Assembly (NCBI GenBank): GCA_027489415.1
Contig: JAIXZU010000075.1
Location: 1-16,643 of the forward strand
DNA from: Alphaproteobacteria bacterium
GTDB lineage: Bacteria; Pseudomonadota; Alphaproteobacteria; UBA2136; UBA6156
DNA: 16,643 nucleotides
Reading direction: 5' to 3'
The notes under the pieces are model-generated. The model did not search any database, had not been told where the DNA came from, and worked only from the letters and a program-made list of their open reading frames with translations. Positions 1 to 5,907 of the stretch are shown piece by piece. A program made the position numbers and the translations under genes. Position 1 is the stretch's first letter. Every line of letters starts with the position of its first letter.

Positions 1-29
1 AAAAAAACGGGCCCCCTCAGGGGCCCGTT
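1..29 (-). terminator. Intrinsic terminator of the 62-1138 gene
   Basis: A perfect 10-bp stem (6-15 with 20-29) closes a 4-nt loop. Read on the minus strand it is followed by seven T residues (the A run at 1-7). It lies about 30 bp past the stop codon of the minus-strand gene, so it most likely ends that transcript. Confidence 0.9.
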
Positions 30-61
30 GTCGTTCTCAGGGGTCTGGCCGAAGGGAAAAA

Positions 62-1138
62 TCACTTCCCCTTCGTACCGGTCCCACCCTTGGCCGGCTG
101 AAGCTTCAGCCGCTCAGCGCGGTTGGCAGCCTTGCGGGCCTCAATCTCAGCCCGGCTCGGCTTCGCCTTCTTCGGCGCCTCCGTCACAGGCTTGGAAGAC
201 AAAGCCTCCTCGCCATACAGCCCATCCGGGTCGGATTCGAACCAGAAGCCGAGCTTCATCTCGGAGCACCGCCATGCGATGGTCCCGAAGACGGAGCGCC
301 CCTTGATCTCGCGGTACGGTGTCTTGAAGCTCCGCACGCCGAAGCTCCTGCACACCGTCGCGATTTCAGTCAGGGCCACATCGAGATCCTCGATGGTATC
401 CTTGCGCACGGCTTGCCGCAGCAGCTTCGTCAGCCGCTTCAGCTCCTCGTCCGGGACGAGCTTCTCCGCAGGCACGACTTTCGGCTCAGGCTGAGGCAGA
501 ACCTCATTGCCAGGGCCGCCCTCCGTCCAATAGAAACCGAACGAGAGGTTGAGTTCAGTCTTCCGGCTCATGATGAGCCTGGAAACATCGGTCCAGTTCG
601 AAAACTGGGTGACGAAATACGTCTGCCCAGCCGCCTTGCAGAAGTCGTGAATGCCCTTCACAACTCTGTCGATCTTGGAAATACTCCCGCTCTTCAAAGC
701 CGTCATCAGGCGGTCATGCAGCTCGGCTTCGGCCTTGGCCGTGAGCTTTTCGTTGCACGTCGGCTTGTTGTCGGCAACAGCCGGAGGAGTCGCGTCCAGT
801 ATGGTCACTTCCGGAACCTTCACAAGCCCATATCTCTCGATCATCGCATCGAGTGCCTCCCTGCCCTTCGGCAGTTTCAATGCCGAGCGAATGAATTCAA
901 CATTCGCTGGGGGAACGCCGTAGGCGGCCGCAAAGCTGTCGTAAAGCATCGGTGCAATGACCCTTGCCGTCAGCGTCGAAACGCCGAAGGCAGAGATCAG
1001 CACGTTCGGGATCGCCTCAATAACGCGATCACGATCCTGCATCTTTTTCACCTCCGGCATCCCCTTCGGAACAATCCGGAGGGCAGTGGCGGCGGTGGTA
1101 GCGGCGGCAGCGGTAGAGAAAGAAGAATGCGCGTTCAT
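62..1138 (-). CDS. Hypothetical protein with an internally duplicated domain
   Basis: Unrecognised protein of 358 residues, probably cytoplasmic: no signal peptide or membrane segment is seen. I chose the ATG at 1138 because GGAGGG (1146-1151) sits 7 nt upstream of it; an in-frame ATG at 1159 would place that ribosome site inside the gene. An Ala/Thr-rich N-terminus is followed by a helical region (about 30-110). Two related units of about 70 residues come next (about 139-210 and 232-306). Each has a Cys-[KR]-x-x-Gly motif, and 28-30 residues after the Cys a strand of the form E-[LM]-x-L-x-F-x-F, ending near a Gly-rich turn. A Pro/Glu-rich linker joins them, and the C-terminal 35 residues are basic and rich in Ala, Lys and Arg. 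The gene stands alone between a terminator and the ligase gene. The function is unknown; no catalytic motif is visible. Confidence 0.8.
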   Translation of the reverse strand: MNAHSSFSTAAAATTAATALRIVPKGMPEVKKMQDRDRVIEAIPNVLISAFGVSTLTARVIAPMLYDSFAAAYGVPPANVEFIRSALKLPKGREALDAMIERYGLVKVPEVTILDATPPAVADNKPTCNEKLTAKAEAELHDRLMTALKSGSISKIDRVVKGIHDFCKAAGQTYFVTQFSNWTDVSRLIMSRKTELNLSFGFYWTEGGPGNEVLPQPEPKVVPAEKLVPDEELKRLTKLLRQAVRKDTIEDLDVALTEIATVCRSFGVRSFKTPYREIKGRSVFGTIAWRCSEMKLGFWFESDPDGLYGEEALSSKPVTEAPKKAKPSRAEIEARKAANRAERLKLQPAKGGTGTKGK

Positions 1139-1161
1139 GGGAAAACCCTCCGAAAGCAAAA

Positions 1162-1227
1162 CCGGTAATCCGTACCGGCACGGGTAATATCCCCCACCTG
1201 AGGGCCAAAAAGGAAAAACAGGTGAGG
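1162..1227 (-). promoter_or_regulatory. Leader with two inverted repeats upstream of the 62-1138 gene
   Basis: In the 5' region of the minus-strand gene, CCGGTA (1162-1167) and TACCGG (1173-1178) form an inverted repeat around 5 nt. A second inverted repeat pairs 1192-1200 with 1219-1227 (8 Watson-Crick pairs and one wobble) around an A-rich stretch. These could be operators or a structured leader. No convincing -35/-10 pair was found, so the role is inferred only from position. Confidence 0.3.
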
Positions 1228-1284
1228 CGATAGGTCAAAAGTAGGGCCCCTCCCCCCTGAATTCAACCCCCTTGCCTCAACCTT

Positions 1285-2493
1285 TTAAACGCCGCGCTTC
1301 CGGAAAATCGCCCCGCCATTGGCCACGGGGTCAATCACCCGCGCCCGCCGCCGCATCGCGGTTCTGGCCTCGGTCAGCATATCATCCAGCAACTGCGTGT
1401 AACCGGTCGGCTCCGCCGCCCCTTCCCACAAAAAGTACCCAAAGCTACCGGGCAGGGGGTTGATTTCATTAAACCAAATCTCCCCCGTCGCCCCGTCACA
1501 CAAAAAGTCCAGCCGTGGCGTCCCCGCAAGGTCCACCGCCTCAAACAGCGCCGTGGCCCAGCCGCGTATTTGGGCCTCGCGCTTGGCATCCAGCTCCGGC
1601 GGGTTCATCGCCCGCGTCGCCCCCACCAATCCGGCACTGGCCCCGCTCAACTTGCTCTCCACCCCTTGGCTCAGGTATTTCTCGGTGAAGGAATAACTCT
1701 CGCCCTTGCGTATCGGCCGCTCAATCGCACTGGTCACCACCTTGCCCTCCGGCGTCCGCCGTACCGCTACGTTGTATTCCACCAAATTCGGTACGCAACG
1801 CTGCACCACGGCCGCAATGTCCAACCTAAACACCTCCGCCAGCGCCGCCCGTAAGTCGTCCTCGTCCCGCGCCATCCGCGCGCCAATGCTGCTGCCCAAA
1901 AAGTTCGGCTTCACAAATACGGGGTAGCTTCCCTTCCACTGGGCAATCTTGGCATCCACGTCCTCATGGCGGCCCACCAGCATGCTCGGCGGTACCGGCA
2001 GCCCCGCCGCCGCGGCCGCGCCAAGGGTCCACATCTTGTTGATAGTCAGGCTCATCGCCCCCACACCACCACCCGCAAACGGTATGCCCTCCGCCGCCAG
2101 CACCCCTTGCAATGTGCCGTCTTCACCCCATGTGCCATGCAGCGCGGGCAGCACCACGTCAAAGGCAAAGGTCTTGGGCTTCTTAAACATCCCCGCCCCC
2201 ACTTCCCGTAAAACCCATTGCCCACCTTCACGGCTGTTACCCACCGTCAGCGCTAAGCGGGTCAGCTGGCGTTTTAAACTCTGGTCAGGAAGATAATTCC
2301 GTCGGTCACGCAACGCGTCACCGGTCCACCACTGGCCATCAAGGCCCACATACACGGGGAAACCCTCATATTTCGCGGGGTCCAGCGCTTCCAACGCCTC
2401 CAGCGCCGTCAGCACGCTCACGTCGTGCTCACTGCTAAGCCCCCCGAATATCACGGCTACCTTAAGTCTGTCGTTGCGCTGCGCTGTCATCAT
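1285..2493 (-). CDS. ddl: D-alanine--D-alanine ligase family protein (ATP-grasp)
   Basis: ATP-grasp ligase of 402 residues that by family joins two D-amino acids for peptidoglycan using ATP. The N-terminal GG-x-S-x-EHDVS loop (17-26), the HGxxGEDGxxQG motif (119-130), the KPxxxGSSIG nucleotide loop (195-204) and the metal/phosphate motif EIN-x-x-PG (343-349) are all present. After PG the family usually has a Thr and a His-Ser-Leu stretch that contacts the second D-Ala; here the residues are SFGYFLWE, so the second-substrate pocket may differ. The protein is some 35-90 residues longer than typical Ddl. Start: tandem ATGs at 2493 and 2490 with AGAGGT about 6 nt upstream. It is divergent from the hydrolase and Mur ligase genes rather than in a dcw cluster. 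A normal housekeeping Ddl may exist elsewhere; a D-Ala-D-X specificity is possible but not shown. Confidence 0.9.
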   Translation of the reverse strand: MMTAQRNDRLKVAVIFGGLSSEHDVSVLTALEALEALDPAKYEGFPVYVGLDGQWWTGDALRDRRNYLPDQSLKRQLTRLALTVGNSREGGQWVLREVGAGMFKKPKTFAFDVVLPALHGTWGEDGTLQGVLAAEGIPFAGGGVGAMSLTINKMWTLGAAAAAGLPVPPSMLVGRHEDVDAKIAQWKGSYPVFVKPNFLGSSIGARMARDEDDLRAALAEVFRLDIAAVVQRCVPNLVEYNVAVRRTPEGKVVTSAIERPIRKGESYSFTEKYLSQGVESKLSGASAGLVGATRAMNPPELDAKREAQIRGWATALFEAVDLAGTPRLDFLCDGATGEIWFNEINPLPGSFGYFLWEGAAEPTGYTQLLDDMLTEARTAMRRRARVIDPVANGGAIFRKRGV

Positions 2494-2590
2494 CTGTCAC
2501 CTCTCTGCTGCACCCACCCTACCTAAATCCGGTCTTTTCACCAACCACCTTTGCTATTTCGCAGGCACTCCTTTACGAATAATCCCACCA

Positions 2591-2618
2591 AACACTCAAC
2601 ACTCAACACTGAAAACTC
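2591..2618 (+). repeat. Four-unit heptamer array before the hydrolase start
   Basis: Four head-to-tail 7-bp units fill exactly 28 bp: two copies of AACACTC, then AACACTG, then AAAACTC. The array ends 2 bp before the chosen TTG start of the hydrolase. A second 28-bp array of four different heptamers is found at 16476-16503. Confidence 0.75.
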
Positions 2619-2620
2619 AC

Positions 2621-3412
2621 TTGCCCCAATCCACCCGCTTCGAACACAACGGCGCCACACTCCGCGCCGAACCTCTCACCGAAGCACTCGGGCCCATCCG
2701 TCTGGTCTGGCTTCACGGCTGGGGCCAATCGCGGGAGGAAATCCGCCCGCTGGCCGAAAGCCTCGTGGCCGCAGGCGAAAGCTGGATCCTCGACCTCCCC
2801 GGCCACGGCGAAGCCCCCAACCCGCCGGAAGCCTACAGTCCGGCCCACTACGCCCGCCTTGTCGCCGCGTGGCTCGCCACCCAGCCCGCCTATCCCACAG
2901 TCATTATTGGTCATAGCCTCGGCTTCCGGGTGGCCATTCATATGGCCCATATGCGCACCCCCACACTCATCGGCCTTGTCGCCCTCGGCGGCGCCGGTGT
3001 ACCCCGCGCCCTCACGGCTAAGGAAGCCAGCCGCCGCCGCACCATTCGCCTGCTGCTCCGCATCGGCAAACTGCTCAAACCATTCATGGGGGAAGCCCCC
3101 CTCAACGCCTTGCGCACCCGCTTCGGCAGCTCGGACTATCTCCACGTCACCGCCGACCTCCGCCCCACCTTCCTCGCCGTGGTGAACGACAACGTCACCA
3201 ACCTCTGTCCCGAAGTCCCCCTCCCCACCTTGCTCATCTACGGGGAAGCCGACACCGAAACCCCGCCCTCCGTCGGCCAGAAGTTCCTCAGCCTCCTGCC
3301 GCAGGCCCAACTCCACCTCCTGCCGCACCAAACCCACTACTCCCTCCTTGCCGGTGGCCGCCACGTTGTCGCCCCCCTCATCCGTACCTTCCTCAAGGGG
3401 CTGGTCGCGTAA
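2621..3412 (+). CDS. Alpha/beta-fold hydrolase
   Basis: Serine hydrolase of the alpha/beta fold, 263 residues with the TTG start at 2621, no signal peptide, probably cytoplasmic. The oxyanion strand HGWG (about 32-35), the nucleophile elbow G-H-S-L-G (97-101, Ser99), an acid in GEAD-TETPP (Asp211) and the late His of QTHYS (His239) give a complete catalytic triad. The pattern resembles BioH/MenH-type small esterases, but the substrate cannot be read from sequence. The frame stays open back to another TTG at 2474 that would overlap the divergent ligase; no ATG occurs in frame and no good ribosome site precedes 2621, so the start is uncertain. Its TAA is followed at once by the ATG of the Mur ligase, so the two are almost certainly co-transcribed and may act in one pathway. 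Confidence 0.85.
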   Translation: MPQSTRFEHNGATLRAEPLTEALGPIRLVWLHGWGQSREEIRPLAESLVAAGESWILDLPGHGEAPNPPEAYSPAHYARLVAAWLATQPAYPTVIIGHSLGFRVAIHMAHMRTPTLIGLVALGGAGVPRALTAKEASRRRTIRLLLRIGKLLKPFMGEAPLNALRTRFGSSDYLHVTADLRPTFLAVVNDNVTNLCPEVPLPTLLIYGEADTETPPSVGQKFLSLLPQAQLHLLPHQTHYSLLAGGRHVVAPLIRTFLKGLVA

Positions 3413-5017
3413 ATGCTCCCCCTTCTCTATACCGCCACCACCGCCTACTTCACCACCTTGCGCCTGCGCACCTACCTCCACGCCTTCCAGCAGGAGGAAT
3501 ACGACAACCCCCGCTTCCTTAAATGGTATGCAGAAAAACGCGCCTTTGACCGCTACGCCACCCTCGGCCTCCTCATCGGCCTGCCTTTCGCCTATCTCCA
3601 GCCGCAGGCCACCTACCTGATCATCGCCTTCTGGCTCGCCTATCGCATCCGCAAGGAGCCCGACCCCACCACCTCCGGCAAAAAATCCCTCGTCCTCACC
3701 ACCCGCGCCTCGCATATCTGGTGGTGTGCATCCGCTTTCCCGCTATTTGCCATAGGTTTTCTCTCTGTGGGCAATGAAAATCCGCTGCTGGCTTTGCTTG
3801 GCACCATAGTCCTGATCCAAAGCCTACCCCTGTTTCTCACCCTCGCAAATACACTCCTGAGACCTATCCAAGCTATTCAAAATAAAAAGTATTTACGCCA
3901 AGCCGAAGCCGTATTAGCCCAACTCAAGCCCACCACCATCGGCATCACCGGCTCCTTCGGCAAAACCAGCACAAAATATATTCTTAATCATATACTTGCG
4001 TCGCAATCGCCCACCCTCGCCACCCCCGGCAGCGTCAACACGCCCCTCGGCATCGCCCGCATCATTCGGGAACAATTAAACCAGTCTCATCAATACTTTA
4101 TCTCGGAAATGGGCGCCTATGCACCCGGCAGCATCGCCCGCCTCTGCCGCCTCACCCCGCCCCAAATCTCCTGCATCACCGCCGTCGGCATGGCCCATTA
4201 TGAGCGCTTTAAGTCACTGGAAACAGTCGCAAAAACCAAATTTGAAATCGCCGAAGCCACCCTCAAAAACGGCGGAATCTGCATCCTGAACGCCGACGGC
4301 ATTCCGGACGACCTCTGGAAACCCCGCGTGGAAGCCAATCCGACCGCCTACCGCCTCGTCACCACACGCGTAGAACTCCTGCGTGAGAATGATTATCACC
4401 TTGAAAACGTGAATCAATCCGCCACAGGGCTCACCCTCACCATCCGCCATCACGGCCAATCCACCACCTTCTCCGCCCCCGTTTATGGTATGGTTCAGTC
4501 CGGCAATCTGGCTGTCGCCTTCGCCATGGCACAGGAACTCGGCCTTTCACCAAAATCCATCGCCTCCGCGATGGCCACCGTCAAACCAGCGCCCTACCGG
4601 CTGAATATCCAGCACAACGGCACAGTCACAACAATCGACGACTCCTACAACGCCAACCCCGCAGGTCTCACCACCGCACTGGAAACTCTGACACTGATTG
4701 CCAATGCCAATCCGTCTGAGCCCCGCCGCCGCATTCTCCTCACCCCCGGCATGGTGGAGCTCGGTGCCGCCCACGACACCGAACATACCCGCCTTGGCCA
4801 TATCGCCGCGCAACATGCGGATGTGATTCTGGTTGTGAATCCGCAGCGCATTCCCACCTTCACAGACGCCATCAACGCGGACAACCATCCCGCTCTGTAC
4901 ACATTCCCATCTCTTGCCGCCGCCCGCCAATGGTTAGCAACGCACTCGGCGCCTCATGACGTCATTCTAATTGCCAATGACCTCCCCGATCGCTACGAAT
5001 CACGCTGGTCTCTCTAA
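3413..5017 (+). CDS. MurF-like Mur ligase with an N-terminal membrane domain
   Basis: Protein of 534 residues. Residues 1-150 hold four or five hydrophobic segments (about 1-18, 49-63, 66-79, 103-120 and 124-148). The rest is a Mur ligase: P-loop GITGSFGKTS (177-186), acidic SEMGAY (231-236), the MurF-type C-terminal signature DDSYNANP (409-416) and LTPGMVELG (443-451). Canonical MurF adds D-Ala-D-Ala to UDP-MurNAc-tripeptide, and its soluble first domain binds the UDP sugar. That domain is missing here and membrane helices take its place, so a membrane-bound acceptor is plausible (inference). The ATG directly follows the stop of the hydrolase. Together with the divergent D-Ala-D-Ala-type ligase it suggests a dedicated dipeptide-adding pathway. 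Base composition is locally less GC-rich around 3720-3900. It could also be a cyanophycin-synthetase-like or other amide ligase, but the DDSYNANP motif favours MurF. Confidence 0.85.
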   Translation: MLPLLYTATTAYFTTLRLRTYLHAFQQEEYDNPRFLKWYAEKRAFDRYATLGLLIGLPFAYLQPQATYLIIAFWLAYRIRKEPDPTTSGKKSLVLTTRASHIWWCASAFPLFAIGFLSVGNENPLLALLGTIVLIQSLPLFLTLANTLLRPIQAIQNKKYLRQAEAVLAQLKPTTIGITGSFGKTSTKYILNHILASQSPTLATPGSVNTPLGIARIIREQLNQSHQYFISEMGAYAPGSIARLCRLTPPQISCITAVGMAHYERFKSLETVAKTKFEIAEATLKNGGICILNADGIPDDLWKPRVEANPTAYRLVTTRVELLRENDYHLENVNQSATGLTLTIRHHGQSTTFSAPVYGMVQSGNLAVAFAMAQELGLSPKSIASAMATVKPAPYRLNIQHNGTVTTIDDSYNANPAGLTTALETLTLIANANPSEPRRRILLTPGMVELGAAHDTEHTRLGHIAAQHADVILVVNPQRIPTFTDAINADNHPALYTFPSLAAARQWLATHSAPHDVILIANDLPDRYESRWSL

Positions 5018-5136
5018 GGAACCATCATCAGTATCGCTCGTTATGGTACCAGATCATCTTGTATCTCTTAGTGAAAACCACTAAAAGTATACGCAGCATC
5101 ATTTGCATACGCTTCCCACCTAGTCGTTTCACCCCG

Positions 5137-5169
5137 CCCCAACCTCTCCAAGAGGTTTTAAGGGGTTTT
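5137..5169 (+). terminator. Probable terminator after the hydrolase-Mur ligase operon
   Basis: A 7-bp stem (5141-5147 with 5151-5157) with a 3-nt loop is extended by CCCC (5137-5140) pairing with GGGG (5162-5165) across a bulge. TTTT follows at 5166-5169. It lies 120 bp past the Mur ligase stop and 20 bp before the next gene, so it could instead act as an attenuator in that gene's leader. Confidence 0.5.
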
Positions 5170-5188
5170 GGATACAGGAGAGTGTCCC

Positions 5189-5743
5189 ATGAAGACCGCC
5201 TTAATCGCCGCTACAATCGTTTTTCTGCCCTGCGCAGCACTCGCACATCCCATCTGCACATCGGAACTTCCTCCAGGCTATCCCTGCAGGGTTGTCATCC
5301 CTGAAGGTCCAGCTCCCATCGTGCTGCCCTCGGAAACCCTTTGGATTGATGAAGAAAGCTTGGTTCACACACCGGTTGCGCCGGTAAATCAGGTTGTCAT
5401 CACGCCTCCACCCGTCATTCCGCCACGGCCATCAACCTCTGCTGAAACGAGCATCACCAACAACTATTATGGAGATGTCTATATCCAAAGTGGCAACACG
5501 TCCGGCTGGGACTGGCGGTCTCGGGATGACTCCTACTATTCCGCACCGTTTACATTGAGCGATCTCGAAACCCGCTGCCCCGCGCTGGACAAATCTTGGG
5601 CCGCACGGGCCCTGCCCTACTATGCGACGAACTACTCCTTCTTCCAGTTGTGGCGGATGGAGATCAACTGGAACAGTCAACGAGATTACGAAGAAGCCTG
5701 CCGGATCTTCGCGTCCCCGACGACTCCCATTCCCTCCCCCTAG
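5189..5743 (+). CDS. Secreted protein of unknown function
   Basis: Protein of 184 residues from the ATG at 5189, supported by CAGGAGAG (5175-5182) about 6 nt upstream; an ATG at 5168 would leave a poor signal peptide. A standard Sec signal peptide spans about residues 1-19 (MKT, a hydrophobic core, then AALA before His-Pro). The mature part begins with a Cys-containing segment (C-T-S and P-C-R, possibly a disulfide) and continues into a Pro-rich linker (about 75-85). An Asn/Tyr/Gly-rich patch (NNYYGD) follows. A C-terminal region with paired Cys and many Trp and Tyr ends in a Pro/Ser tail. No family was recognised. It is probably periplasmic or extracellular. It stands alone with its own terminator and takes the place just before mnmG. 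Confidence 0.75.
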   Translation: MKTALIAATIVFLPCAALAHPICTSELPPGYPCRVVIPEGPAPIVLPSETLWIDEESLVHTPVAPVNQVVITPPPVIPPRPSTSAETSITNNYYGDVYIQSGNTSGWDWRSRDDSYYSAPFTLSDLETRCPALDKSWAARALPYYATNYSFFQLWRMEINWNSQRDYEEACRIFASPTTPIPSP

Positions 5744-5747
5744 CTCC

Positions 5748-5782
5748 ATGGCGCCGGTTTTACTACCGGCGCCATAACTTTT
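5748..5782 (+). terminator. Intrinsic terminator after the secreted protein gene
   Basis: A perfect 11-bp stem (5748-5758 with 5765-5775) with a 6-nt loop begins 5 nt past the TAG stop. It is followed by an AACTTTT tract, so the T run is short but present. Confidence 0.8.
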
Positions 5783-5857
5783 GACCCACGAAAATCGGAC
5801 ATGAAACGAATCCAAACGGTCGCGAAAACGCATTAAAACCCTTGGAGAATAAGCCTT

Positions 5858-5873
5858 AGTTCCCCGTGGAACT
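5858..5873. promoter_or_regulatory. parS-like site upstream of mnmG
   Basis: AGTTCCCCGTGGAACT is a 16-bp palindrome with one imperfect pair in its centre. It matches the general parS consensus TGTTNCACGTGNAACA at 11 of 14 fixed positions. Its reverse complement differs from the site at 8444-8459 at only two of 16 positions. ParB would bind such a site; the binding is inferred from sequence and from parA and parB nearby. Confidence 0.55.
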
Positions 5874-5901
5874 TGACGAATCCCCCCAACTTCCCTATCC
5901 C
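5873..5901 (+). promoter_or_regulatory. mnmG promoter, likely giving a leaderless mRNA
   Basis: A -35 TTGACG (5873-5878) and a -10 TATCCC (5896-5901) are separated by 17 bp. The A of the mnmG ATG lies 7 nt past the -10, where transcription would begin, and no ribosome site precedes the start. The first base of the -35 is the last base of the parS-like palindrome. Confidence 0.5.
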
Positions 5902-5907
5902 TAGGCT

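Noticed and set aside
2603..3715. 370-codon minus-strand open frame over the hydrolase and Mur ligase start
   Set aside because: Low-complexity Gly/Glu/Val-rich product opposite two proteins with complete motifs.
5068..5084. TTAGTG...CACTAA inverted repeat after the Mur ligase gene as a terminator
   Set aside because: Only six A/T-rich pairs and no T run; the hairpin at 5137-5169 is the better candidate.
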